From Lamellibrachia satsuma (taxonomy: Eukaryota > Annelida > Polychaeta > Sabellida > Siboglinidae), in the NCBI GenBank assembly GCA_033239005.1, contig BSQZ01000011.1:2919001-2983000 (forward strand): a DNA stretch of 64,000 nucleotides, written 5' to 3'. The position numbers and the translations under genes are program-made. The notes beneath the pieces were generated by a model that was not told where the DNA came from, searched no databases, and worked only from the letters and a program-made list of their open reading frames with translations. Shown in pieces: positions 12,506 through 24,789 of this stretch; position 1 is the first letter of the stretch; every line of letters begins with the position of its first letter.

Positions 12506-12831
12506 CACACCAGTTGGTCAGTGACCTCATAGAGGAACTGTCGCCAAGGCGAAAACTTTCTCGTCCACGCCCGAGGTCACGTGTTGTCGAATCAGCCGCG
12601 GTGTCGACTTCGTATCCTTACAAGAGCAAAAAGAAATCAAAGAGAAGCCGCGTCAGCACCAGCACTGAGGAAGAATATTGGCCGGGTGTAATTTGCGGCG
12701 AGCCGTTCGTGAACACCAGATCTCGGGAGGTGTGGGTCCAGTGTCAGTTGTGCCAGAAATGGTCACACAAAGACTGCGCGCCGGGACTGCGTTGTTTCAT
12801 GCGGCCAAACTGCGAGTCCGATAGCTACTGA

Positions 12832-13829
12832 ACGACGGTGCCTGTTGCACACAGTTACATAACTTGAATTCTTGTAAAGTTATGTCACCTGACTATGAAG
12901 GAGTATCGTAATAATGTTAGTTAGTTGCCTGTTTTGGATAAGATCAAACATATACTCCATTTTCACATTAATTTTATCACGAGTTTGTTTCATTTCAATA
13001 TTCGTATTATATACAACGGACCTTCTATGGGGCATGAAGGCTTCATTCCCCACAGAAGGGGCGTCTTGCACCAGGCAATATATTCAATTAACGATTTAAA
13101 AAATTTAGTGCTGTCAAATGTCACTAATGTTATGGTAATGCATAGCATAACCACACGGTAATCGTATGACAGCATAAGGACGTCAAAAATACAAGTTTAT
13201 GACTAACTACGCCCATTTTCCGTTATGTGGGGCTCCTCGCCCCACCTTACCCTACATAGCGGAGTTCGTTGGTTTACTCAACGTCCCGCGTGTAAATTAT
13301 ATGGTGGGTGTCGCCACTGATGGGAAGTAAGAGGTTTACTGTTAGGTGGTCTACTCACTAGATGGAGGGACAGTTTTTCTCATCGCGGTTTTTACCCGAT
13401 TTGCGGGCGATCTATATTATGCTGAATCAAAATCAGTGTGTCAGATGCAAAGTTCTTTCATGCAACAAAGTTACTCGTTCAAAGCAGCGCTCTGTTTATT
13501 TCGGCGATTTATTTACTTGTATAAGTAGTGAAAAACGCTATCTGTGGTTTTGTCCGACTGGTATTATTACGGATGTAACCAGACCGACAGAGACAGGCCT
13601 CGACCAGAAAAAAAATGTATGCTGGATCGATGCAGTCGTTTCATCGTTATACGTTCAGTACATCCGCACACTAAAATACGATATATTCGAGTTTAAATAA
13701 AACAATAAAATGATGATATCTAAGATTGAATCACTCAGCGTTAAATCAAACTTTTTTTATGGCGAACCTTGTGTTTATGCCGAATCTCCTTATATTTACC
13801 CCGGATTAAGTCGGTTGCTAAAATACTAC
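12832..13829. other. Intergenic with a near-perfect hairpin
   Basis: No coding region was recognised. It contains an 18-bp-arm palindrome at 13022-13058 and a GTGGGGC/GCCCCAC stem-loop near 13225-13245. Confidence 0.4.
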
Positions 13830-14815
13830 GTGAACAAACTGGCATCCTACCTGCAGGGCGGAACCTCGGTGGTGCGCGTCAAGAAAGAAGTCTCGGAGAG
13901 CAGTGTCATCAGAACTGGAGTTCCGCAAGGGTCGGTCCTCGGACTAATACTCTTCATCGTCTACATTGCGCCACTAGCAAAGCTTCTCCAACAACACGGT
14001 ATACAACACCATCTGTGTCCCGACGACACGCAGCTGAACGTCGACTTCATACCAACGAAGCACGCTGATGCCCTTGCACGAATGGAGGCTTGTGTCCGTG
14101 TGCATTTGGCTCTGTGACAATGAGCTAATCCTCGACGGGACCAAATCGCAGGCCATTGTTATAAGATCATCCAGCCTCTGCGCGCCAATAACAATAACAC
14201 TCAACGACATCTGCGGTCAGCTTGTGGCGACATCTGCCGTCGTCAGAGATCTTGGATTCGCCATTGACGCCGATCTCTCGATGGCGGCACAAGTAGCAAA
14301 TGCATGCCGGAGTGCGTGTTACCACCTCTACCGAATTTCACGCGTACGTGACCCACTAATGATCGGTACAACCAAGTGTCTAGTGCATACATTAGTTACT
14401 TCCAGAATCGACTACGGCAACGCTATGATGTACGGAATACCAGACCGTTTACTCCCCGCCTTGAGTTGGTCCAGCACTCGGCGGCCAGAGTCGTCGTACG
14501 AATTAGGCGGGGTGATCGACGTAGCGTGACGGCAGCACTGAAACAACTCCACTTGTTGCCGGTGAAGAGGCGCGTTGAGTATAAGCTACTAGTTCTTGTA
14601 TTCCACGGCACACCTAGCCTTGCTGGGCACGCCATACGGGCCTCGCCTCGCCGCGCCCTTCGTTCTAACTAACAGTTCCCCGCCACAACCTTGAACGGTA
14701 CGGTACGGTACGGTACGGCTGTCGTTCTTTCTCGCGTGCTGGGCTGACCCTGTGGAACGCGCTACCCGAAGAGCTGCGAAATCGATCGAACTTAAGATCG
14801 AGCTGCTGAGTTGTC
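13830..14815 (+). mobile_element. L2/CR1-like LINE fragment, reverse transcriptase and C-terminus, inactive
   Basis: Frame-shifted remnant reading, in order, SSVIRTGVPQGSVLG, IAPLAKLLQQHGIQHHL, a damaged catalytic box CPDDTQL (normally F/Y-ADD), ANACRSACYHLYRIS, TSRIDYGNAMMYG and KQLHLLPVKRRVEYK. These are hallmark strings of the L2/CR1 LINE group. Blocks lie in three frames (13710-14117, 14068-14529, 14376-14672). A LWNALPEELRN-like end sits near 14750. The CPDD change plus frameshifts mean it cannot encode active RT. A (GGTAC)n run at 14697-14718 and an ATTT-rich tail follow. Confidence 0.85.
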
Positions 14816-15836
14816 TATTTATTTATTAATTAATATTAATTTATTAATTATTTATTTATTTAACTACCAATGGTACTTTATATTTTATTCTTTTATGTGT
14901 GGTTTAATTTGTCTAGTTCAATTTTGTTTAGCAATTTTTTTATTTCATGTATTATTATTATTTATAAGTTATTATTAAAGTTATTATTATTAAACTGTTT
15001 CCTACTTCCGATTGTGAAATATTAATGCAGCGTAATATTATAATTTTAGAAAATGCATATTTTGCACATGCTCATTTATTCAATCTCGTTGTAAGATATA
15101 TGCCTCCCTCTTCTTGTCATCTTCGGGGCCGCACGCAATGGTCCAGGAGGTATTTCTCACAGATGTAGATGTGTTTTGATTGTCCATTTTCTTCGCGCTC
15201 GCCAGGTCGAGATTTATAACCGAATATGTACTCATTTGACCAATGAGTACATAGAGTACCACATAAGTGTAGTCAACGCATTGTTCTCCACGTTCGAAAC
15301 GATTTTAATGGTGTACATCAGAGGTTACATACATGGTAGCAATATAATCACTCACGATGTCAATAAAAAGAAACAGTGAAGATAGATATCACTGCAAACC
15401 GTAAAGAAAAGAGTGATTGTAAACATCACTTAGACACTTAATGTCTAGAAGATTAAAATGAAACATGGTGAAATCTGACCGGTAATTTTTAAGCCTAATG
15501 CTAAAGCAGGTAAGGCCCGCCAGGACCACCCTTACTGATAATTTATATGCCTAAAATATAGCTTGTCAAACTGGCATATACTTTACATCGTGATTGCAAT
15601 ATGAATAAATGTTCGACGCAACGCTGCTTCTAATAAACGTCGGCGTTCCTAACGCCCGTTGCCCCCACAAGGGATGCGACCTCAAGACCGGGGCCTTCCG
15701 GGGCGTCGGCTACGTCGGCAAGAGAGCCCGACATTGAGGTTGCGTCGACAAAACGTAGACATTCATGCGTCGTTGGTATCCCAACCGCCAGCTACTGGAC
15801 ACTTCCGCTCTTTCTGCAAGATGTCGGAATTCTGAT
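14816..15836. other. Intergenic, AT-rich, no gene seen
   Basis: An (ATTT/ATTA)-rich tail of the preceding LINE (to ~15000) is followed by unassigned sequence. A GC-rich patch (15630-15760) sits directly before the 51-bp satellite. Confidence 0.4.
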
Positions 15837-16548
15837 CGTTGGTTCCTCGACATTATGTCTACACCTCTACTTCTCCGACATTATGTTCGTTGGTTCCTCG
15901 ACATTATGTCTACACCTCTACTTCTCCGACATTATGTTCGTTGGTTCCTCGACATTATGTCTACACCTCTACTTCTCCGACATTATGTTCGTTGGTTCCT
16001 CGACATTATGTCTACACCTCTACTTCTCCGACATTATGTTCGTTGGTTCCTCGACATTATGTCTACACCTCTACTTCTCCGACATTATGTTCGTTTGTTC
16101 CTCGACATTATGTCTACACCTCTACTTCTCCGACATTATGTTCGTTGGTTCCTCGACATTATGTCTACACCTCTACTTCTCCGACATTATGTTCGTTGGT
16201 TCCTCGACATTATGTCTACACCTCTACTTCTCCGACATTATGTTCGTTGGTTCCTCGACATTATGTCTACACCTCTACTTCTCCGACATTATGTTCGTTG
16301 GTTCCTCGACATTATGTCTACACCTCTACTTCTCCGACATTATGTTCGTTGGTTCCTCGACATTATGTCTACACCGCTACTTCTCCGACATTATGTTCGT
16401 TGGTTCCTCGACATTATGTCTACACCTCTACTTCTCCGACATTATGTTCGTTGGTTCCTCGACATTATGTCTGCATCGGTTCTCCTCCGACATAATGATC
16501 GTTGGTTCCTCGACATTATGTCTACACCGGTGCTCCGACATTACGATT
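15837..16548. repeat. 51-bp tandem satellite, 14 copies, open in all three + frames
   Basis: Unit begins GTTGGTTCCTCGACATTATG and contains CGACATTATGT twice, so each unit is two diverged half-units of about 24 and 27 bp. Twelve copies are almost identical; the last two are diverged (CTGCATCGG variant and a truncated copy). Because 51 is divisible by 3 and no frame holds a stop, three overlapping forward frames stay open (261, 218 and 230 codons). No signal or domain supports translation, so I annotate it as satellite. Confidence 0.95.
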
Positions 16549-17524
<976 letters not shown>

Positions 17525-17589
17525 TATCTTGTTGTCAACAACAGTTGGTGTCAACATGAATTATATTGGAAGGTTTGTTCTTGCTAAGT

Positions 17590-18628
17590 AAAGGAAATAT
17601 GTGCAAGCACAAAAAGCTACGTATAGTTTGATTAAAAAGTCAAGACAATTACATCTTCCGATTGATCTAATATTTCATCTATTTGATTATACTGCTGTAC
17701 CGATTCTGTTATATATTAGTGAAGTATGGAGGCATGAGAATTGTGACATCATTGAAAAACTTCACTTGGAATTATGTAGAAGGGTATTGTATGTCAACAA
17801 ATCTATTTACTCCTAAATGCATAATATATTGTGAACTAGACACACCACCACTAGTGATACAAATTAACAAAAGATGGCTAATTTTTATGGATTAAACTAG
17901 CAAAAGGAAAATATTCAAAGTTATCAGTGATAATATACAAATTATTAATCAACTTAAATAATAAAAGTGAGTACGAATCAACTTGGATGAAACTGTTCAA
18001 AATATGTCATATGAAAGTGGTCTTTCTAACTCTTGGCACTTTCCTAATGTCGTCATTCACAAATGGCTAAGCATTTGTCTTAAAATCAGACTTCATAACG
18101 AATATATTTAAACATGGTCATCAAATGTATTTTACAATGATAAATGTGTTATCTATGGAATATTTAAAGAAGTATTCGAGTTTGAGCCATACTTGACATT
18201 GTTACAGGAAAGTTTAAAATTAATTTTTACTCAATTTAAGCTGGGTAACACAAAACTGCCTGTTGAAACAGGCAGATGGTTCAATGTTGATAGACATGAA
18301 AAGTGTTGTACTTTGTGTAATAGAGAAAATGGGGATGAATTTCATCTATTGTTTCAATGTAACAGTTTAAGCGAACAAAGAAATCTATTTCTGCCTAGAT
18401 ATTTTATTAATCACGCTGATACGTTCAAGTTCTCTGTGTTGTTTAACATTCATAGTTTAAATACACTAATAAGAATTTGTAAATTGTTCAAAATTATAAT
18501 TGGTAAGTTAAACTAATATTGACTGTTCTTATTACTTTAAAGTGTTATGAGTATTTGCAAATACTCTGGTATTGTATATTTATCTCATACTCCATTGTAT
18601 GATATTAAAGAATAAAATTTGACTTGAA
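17590..18628 (+). mobile_element. LINE 3' end, RT thumb/C-terminal domain, degraded
   Basis: Early part reads KATYSLIKKSRQLHLPIDL, DYTAVPILLYISEVWRHENCDIIEKLHLELCRRVL: the segment after the RT palm in a large invertebrate LINE group. The later part (18193-18516) reads KLGNTKLPVETGRW, CCTLCNRENGDEFHLLFQCNSL: the zinc-finger-like CxxC...HxxxxC C-terminal motif of the same proteins. Stops and frame changes lie between (17895-18190). It ends in AT-rich sequence with AATAAA (~18610). The 5' part is missing. Confidence 0.8.
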
Positions 18629-18732
18629 TCCTTATAGCGCTGTGTTAATCCTTGTAGCGCTACGTTAATCCTTGCAGCGCTACGTTAATCCTTGTAGCGC
18701 TATGTTAATCCTTGTAGCGCTATGTTAATCTG
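18629..18732. repeat. 20-bp minisatellite, 5 copies
   Basis: Unit AATCCTTGTAGCGCTATGTT with small variations. Related units sit at 17325-17395 on the other side of the LINE remnant. Confidence 0.9.
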
Positions 18733-18897
18733 AGGGGGAGCCAAGCTTGGTCACCCATTAGTTTACAACGTTACCACGTAGTGGCGCAACAGGCTATATA
18801 CGAACACAAAATTTAATTTAAACCAATGCCACACCCCAAAATACGTCACTGACAGTTAGAGGTGTTTCATCGGCGCTAAGTAACATTTAGTTTTACT

Positions 18898-19100
18898 TGT
18901 CACGGCTGTATATAGTGACGCCATCTGGCGACTACAGATACACCTTAGTCGGTTACCCTAGTCTATAGGAGTACCTCGGGCTCTGGGGTACGGAGACGCA
19001 GACCATGTATTGAGTTATTGAAATACACCTCATGAATATCAATCCCAATAATACAGTGTTGTAATGCTAATGATAAGTACATACCACAAGTACTATTACA
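18898..19100 (+). repeat. 5' LTR
   Basis: 203 bp, TGTCACGG...TATTACA. Contains the palindromic CGCCATCTGGCG. It differs from the right LTR at three sites (GTATAT/GCATAT, CAATCCC/CAATACC, TACAGTG/TACCGTG). Confidence 0.97.
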
Positions 19101-19118
19101 TGGTGGCAGCGGCGTACG
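19101..19118 (+). promoter_or_regulatory. Probable primer-binding site
   Basis: TGGTGGCAGCGGCG lies directly after the left LTR, where Gypsy elements bind a tRNA 3' end (CCA complement TGG). I cannot name the tRNA with certainty. Confidence 0.6.
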
Positions 19119-19229
19119 AACTACACGCCACACGTCAAGTTTGAGTCACAGACAGGTTGAAAGTCGTAAGTTGACGGCAACGCCAGCCGACCTGTACTGT
19201 ATTGTCGCCCATACGAATTGACACTGAAA

Positions 19230-19583
19230 ATGACAGATCTGTCAGACATCGATCCGCCTAGAATGGACTGGTCATCGGCCGATCTGCCGAGTACGTTCCG
19301 TACGTTCAGACAGTACTGCGAACTGATATTCAAGGGGCCGCTAAGTGCCAAAACCGAGGAAGAGCACGTCACATACGTCCTGCTCTGGATAGGGCAGGAC
19401 GGCCTAAGCATATACAACACATGGGAAATGACGACAGCCGAACGAAAGCTCCTCGCCCCACTGTGGGACCGGTTCGATAAGCAAGTGGAGCCAAAAAGCA
19501 ACTTCAGGCTGAATCGGTTCCACTTACAAAAGTTCCGGCAAACGTCATGCGAGTCCGCAGACGATTATATGATCAGGTGCCGG
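19230..19583 (+). pseudogene. Gypsy gag, N-terminal piece (118 codons)
   Basis: Starts MTDLSDIDPPRMDW. Upstream TTG codons in frame are not used as starts. Typical Gypsy gag capsid wording follows, with FRQYCELIFKGP, KTEEEHVTYVLLWIG and LWDRFDKQVEPKSNF. It stops abruptly at the CCGG target site (19580-19583), where the Ginger1-type element begins. The phase is preserved on the far side. Confidence 0.9.
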
Positions 19584-19760
19584 TGTAACGGGCCCAGAGT
19601 AGTCCCGTGCCGAAAGTCAGCGGAAGTATGCTTCTTGCGTATTGCGCATGCGCGCAGTAAGCGCCTACTTTCGGCCCGCGTATACACGGGCCCAGAGTAG
19701 ACCCGTGACGAAAGTCAGCGGAAGTATGCTTCTTGCGTATTGCGCATGCTATTTATGCGC
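19584..19760. repeat. Left TIR with an internal tandem copy
   Basis: The terminal motif CGGGCCCAGAGTAG...AAGTCAGCGGAAGTATGC occurs at 19589 and again at about 19687, a spacing of about 98 bp. The outer copy pairs with the right TIR at 27073-27144. The inner copy differs slightly (AGTAGACCCGTGACG). Confidence 0.9.
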
Positions 19761-19867
19761 ACAGCCGGTGTCGTTGTACACAAACATCTCCGCCCTATTC
19801 GTATGATAAACATTTCAAATAATACAGTTAGGGAAATGAGTCATGCGATAAAGATTTACAGAACTAA

Positions 19868-20575
<708 letters not shown>

Positions 20576-20708
20576 ACATTATGAACCATTTAGTAGACAG
20601 TAAATTAAACTGAGGAGATCCCCGGGAAACAACAAGTGCTATTGTGATTATATTAACCTTTAATATAATCCAGTGAACATTCTGACATCATTATTCCTTA
20701 TCAAATAT

Positions 20709-20910
20709 CTAGACTAAGTAAGTGGTCTGTGTGGTAAGAAGAGTGTGTGGAGTTGTCTGTGTGGTAGGAAGACTGTGTGGAGTAGTCTGTGTGATAGGAA
20801 GGTGAGGTGTGTGGTAGGGTTTCAACTGGTCGTAGGCCACCTTTGTCTTCAGGACAGCACCAGCCTTCTTTGCCAATGTTACCTGGTATTTCGGCCCAAT
20901 GTTTGTGATC
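20709..20910 (-). pseudogene. Ginger1-type transposase, last exon (GPY/F domain end)
   Basis: Minus-strand exon starting after the acceptor TTTTCCCCAG (intron 20911-21252). It reads RITNIGPKYQV..KKAGAVLKTKV..DQLKPYH, the beta-barrel close of the Gypsy-integrase GPY/F domain, and continues in phase from the exon at 21253-21428. It then runs into a Thr-rich repeat of about 10 residues (PITQTTPHSL-like) and a stop at about 20709. No OTU or Ulp1 protease domain, known C-terminal partners in Ginger1, is seen. Confidence 0.8.
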
Positions 20911-21252
20911 CTGGGGAAAATGAACATGTATTAGGCATAAACTTATGAAATTACAGGTATTCAGTTCCATGTGTCAACCACTTTTTGTAGTGACACGAAT
21001 TTCCTCCAGCAATCATGGTTTGTCATATCATTTATCAGACAAACCCAACTTAGTACAGTGTAATTCTTGATGATCTCTTGAAAAGTTTTGACGACCTCTT
21101 TTCTCTGAAATCTGGATAAGAAATACTAGATTTCATTCCAACAAAATAATGTTAACCCATCTTACTATTTCTTACAAGTAAAGGTGACATAGTAAATATT
21201 TATTAGATATTGATAATCAATTTCGACCAAGTCAAGTGGCTGATTCAGTTAC

Positions 21253-21428
21253 CTCCATGGTCCTATCCACTGTGGCTGTAGTTTCCCACCCTTCCTCCCG
21301 ACATTCCTCATGTGCCTTCTCAGCACCATGTCACCTATTTTCAAGTCAAATGTTTTGACTCCCTTTGTTTGTCTTTTTCGGTAGTGCTTAGTCTGCCGCT
21401 CTTGTGCAGTTTCAACATTTGCATGAAC
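21253..21428 (-). pseudogene. Ginger1-type transposase, GPY/F-proximal exon
   Basis: Begins after an acceptor ATTTTCCAG at 21429 and ends at a GT donor (CATGGAG/GTAACT, 21252-21251). Reads VHANVETAQERQTKHYRK, FDLKIGDMVLRRHMRN and KLQPQWIGPWR. The QERQ..Y.., ..GD.V and WIGPW blocks are the signature of the Gypsy integrase C-terminal region (GPY/F motif, with W at the third place). The frame is intact. Confidence 0.85.
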
Positions 21429-22093
21429 CTGGAAAATTATGGTGCTATATAGAACATACTTGGATGACAGACTTAAATGTCACACATTGCCTGTTAGAAG
21501 TACCAGTGTGCCCATCCACTTTTGATCTAAAATCCATAGGACATAATAGAATACAAAATGAAAATATGGGAATAATATTGGAATTCTTCAACAAAATATA
21601 GCGATATGCTAGGTAGTTCCAAATATCTGCACTTTTATGAGTTAATTGTAATGTAATTAATAAACTTTTCAAGTTAATGACCCCATACTCAGCTGTAAAT
21701 GAGTACAAACACTGTTTGGAAGGTACCTGCGATGGACTAGTGTCCCGTCCAGGAGAGTCAGTATAACTGCACTCTAAGTTGCTTCGCACTACAGAAACCA
21801 GGTTTAAGCACTGGCCATATAAGACTTCATGGCTTCCTAAGGCATAATGCCTGGGGGATGACTTTACCTTTACCTTAATTAATACGACATGTAATATTTT
21901 ATTTTGTTAAATTTGACCAAAAATATTTGAGAAAAAAGTACATGTTAAAAAAATTATATTTGCTAGTTATCTTAATATCAGTTTGTTAAAAAAACATTAT
22001 TTGAAAAACATTTGCTTAAACATAAACCATAAATCTAATCTGTGAACATTCGTTTTACTACATAATGTTTCACAATACAATCTTAGATGCTAC

Positions 22094-22234
22094 CTCTCAT
22101 CAAGTCCATTAGTTTGTGGATGGTATGCTGCTGTAACCATATGGTCAATGTCAAACTTCTTTGCCAAATCTGTGTTCAAGCGATTGACAAATTCTCGCCC
22201 CTGGTCTGACAGCAATTTCTTGGGAGCACCATAT
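22094..22234 (-). pseudogene. Ginger1-type transposase, DDE core second half
   Basis: Between acceptor TTTTACAG and donor GAG/GTAGCA. Reads YGAPKKLLSDQGREFVNRLN and AAYHPQTNGLDER. This carries the second catalytic Asp (SDQGREF) and the catalytic Glu (NGLDER) of the integrase fold, both intact. Confidence 0.88.
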
Positions 22235-22661
22235 CTGTAAAACAACATTACCACATCAGAAATGTTGGCTGACAAAATGTAACAATTTAGCTTTAAAGCA
22301 ACCTTGTCTGCTCCGGTACCCGGAATCATCCTCTCAAGCCAGGGGTGGTAATTATATTAGTAGGAAATTTTCTGAATCATTTGTAATTGTACTTCGTGAC
22401 CACTTGCTGTCTTGATTGTGTGAAACAGGTGAATGCACAAAACATCAAAAGGAAATTTCTGTTAGCTCTACTTGATCAGGCAATGCTGCTGATAGAGAAT
22501 CTTTATTATTTGAATGTTTTCTGTACAATGTTTTTTCTATAAAAAAATACCAATTATTATTTCAGTGTATTTGACCCCATATATGTTGCATATAGGTTTA
22601 ATTTGTAGGGGAAGCTTTACATTTTGCTGAATTAAAACTAAACTATCCAGAAATGACATGC

Positions 22662-22830
22662 CTGCAAATGAAGCTTTTCAAGCTTTGCACCTCACAATCG
22701 CCAGACTTCCGTCTCAGGGGATACAACTCCACATACTTTGTGAAGTTACCAGTTAGTGTCATAATATACTTGAAACCATTATGGGTCTCAGGTAGAGGGC
22801 GTACAAATTAAACAATCCAGTAATAAACAT
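22662..22830 (-). pseudogene. Ginger1-type transposase, DDE core first half
   Basis: Reads RPLPETHNGFKYIM, TLTGNFTKYVELYPLRRKSG and SLKSFICR, the standard first half of a Gypsy integrase core. At its 3' edge the donor is GC (CAG/GCATGT, 22661-22660). Splicing to the acceptor at 22235 would restore an uninterrupted CRYGAPKK junction. Upstream, where the motif D-x-x-G-P-L holds the first catalytic Asp, the frame reads a TAA stop (about 22808-22810) and R instead of G. The 5' border is uncertain. Confidence 0.75.
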
Positions 22831-23157
22831 ATTCAGATTAAGGGCACACAAAAGTTCGATGCAGCCTCAAAGTTAAAAGTTTTTCAATTGTTTGGCTATC
22901 AGGTTATTTTTGCTAAGACATTACATAAATTTCCTGGACAAAATTTACTTCAATCTGGTGTATTCATTCTATATATAATTTTTTTAAGAGACTTGGCATT
23001 ACATGGCTATTATGGCAAAAAATGTACTATTGGCATTCAAAAATGAAATGTTCTATAAAAAAAAATTTACTTACAACTTATAATACACACAGCAATATAT
23101 TTACGTAACACTTACATTTCTAACACAATATCCAGCATATATATTTTAATCACTTAC

Positions 23158-23307
23158 GTAGATTTTTACGTCCTCGTTCAAGCCTTTCCAGTAATACCGC
23201 TGGCTAATTTTGTCCACAGTAGCATTGATGCCACTGTGGCGAGCAGGTGGCGCAGAGTGAATATGGCACAAGATCTTGTCTCTCTCTTTCTCATCAGTCA
23301 CAATCTT
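23158..23307 (-). pseudogene. Ginger1-type transposase, H2C2 zinc-binding exon
   Basis: Reads KIVTDEKERDKILCHIHSAP, ARHSGINATVDKISQRYYWKG and LNEDVKIY, ending at a strong donor (TAC/GTAAGT). This is the His-His half of the integrase N-terminal zinc domain. The Cys-Cys half, expected in the next exon, was not found between 22830 and 23157. Its left border (CACCAG/AAGATT) is a guess. Next to it (23320-23400) lies a small CATATGTTAGTGTATATC tandem repeat. Confidence 0.78.
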
Positions 23308-23915
23308 CTGGTGTATGTGCATATGTGGGGGATATACACTAACGTATGTGGTGGGATATACACTAACATATGTGGTGAGATATACACTAACGCTCCAGTG
23401 TCTGCAATTATTGATCATAGTTATAGGCATTTTTTATGAAGTACTGTAAGTAAAATGACATATCCTTAACAGCATCACTTGTAGTAGCAAAATCACTTGG
23501 GGAACAATTTGTGGAAAGATCTGACAAAGTAATAGTTACACTGTTTGCTAAATTAGCAAAATACTATATATTCGGGTTGCACATAGCACAAGATTTATTT
23601 ACTGAATATATAGTAATTGGGACCCAGGCTTTTGGAATCTAACGTCAGAAATGATGTAGCTGTACAATACAGTACAATACAATAAAGAAGATTTCTATAG
23701 CACTAAAATCTTCAGAAAAGTGAGCTCAGCAGCGCACCAATACCAAAGTGTTAGGCAAATCTTACCCCAAATTCAATTCCAGATCGTCAACAGTGATGAT
23801 GGTGCACTGAGGAGCTAAGAAGGTTAGACCAGGTCAAATAGGTAGGTTTTAAAATGCTGCCGAAATGTTAATATATATTTTCTATAGCCAGTGTCAAGCT
23901 ATATGCATACCAACA

Positions 23916-24030
<115 letters not shown>

Positions 24031-24299
24031 TCAGCCGATTTCAGCAGTTCAAAAGTTTCCATAAATTCATCATGGGCCCTCCATATGACACCTATCTGAT
24101 GTATAGGTATATAGTCCCTATCGAGTATAAGTCAATCACACAATGTCATCTTTATATTTTGACAGCTTGACATAACTACATGCTTGTTAAATTAATTCCA
24201 CAATGAAGTTTAGCAATATGTTGTTAAATGTTGAGCTGGTTTTGTTGGTGGCCTTTGGTAAATAAAGCTAACATGAGATGGATCAGATGTTATGTATAT

Positions 24300-24485
24300 A
24301 TTAATATGCTAACTTTGGATCACTGTAAGTGCATTTTCATTCAATTTCAAAATAATCATAAGAGGAGATGCAATGTATCGGTAAATAAGCCCATGCCAGG
24401 GGTATTTTTGCACAAAGTGCATATACCAGTTGGATTCGAACCAACCACAAAAGCCGAGACATTAGCAGCTACCCTTAATAAAAAA
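24300..24485 (-). repeat. tRNA-derived SINE-like fragment
   Basis: On the minus strand the B-box consensus GGTTCGAATCC is perfect (24432-24442), preceded by GGGTAGCTGCTAATGTCTCG, a degenerate A-box head. A non-tRNA body follows (to ~24300). Typical of Pol III-transcribed invertebrate SINEs. The A box is imperfect. Confidence 0.5.
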
Positions 24486-24789
24486 AATTTTAATGGTCCA
24501 GGTGGCCAAATCCAAAATAATAATATAAACATACAACTCAATAAGGCCATTACAATATAAATAGCAAGTATTTTTTTAAATGTATATTTTTTGTGATAGT
24601 CAACAGGGGACGCCTGGAAGAAAGTGGAAGAAAGGGATTTCTTCCACTTTCTTTCGGGAAAAAAATGGAAGAAAGTAAAATAATATAAAACAGACAACAT
24701 ATTAAGTTTTTAGTACTTTTGTTAAACTGTCGTTGTACATTTAATAAGTATTTATTTGTCTAGGTCCTCTGGCACAAATCTCCTGTGCC

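Larger units (their letters stand above)
11207..12831 (+). pseudogene. pogo/Tigger-like DDE_1 transposase with C-terminal zinc finger, broken
   Basis: Pieces in different + frames follow the pogo-type order: an N-terminal DNA-binding part (11207-11500, ending in a REWLRGFFKWHEDL-like segment); the first acidic motif NMDETGVKN (~11601); a middle part with GKVTSRERGATVTVICGMN (~11680); the VNGHHSHKT motif (~11937), which in active relatives is DGH; and the HNMLPLD motif with FKPLKSAYYAAAD (~12035-12100). After a 30-bp coding minisatellite comes a basic stretch and a C-terminal PHD/zinc-ribbon-like tail (CGEPFVNT...WVQCQLCQKWSHKDC, 12690-12780), a common companion of this family. Frameshifts and an Asp-to-Asn change in the second motif mark it as inactive. 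No TIRs were located with confidence. Confidence 0.8.

Noticed and set aside
15837..16548. CRISPR-like array
   Set aside because: The units are directly tandem with no unique spacers, and the window is eukaryotic.
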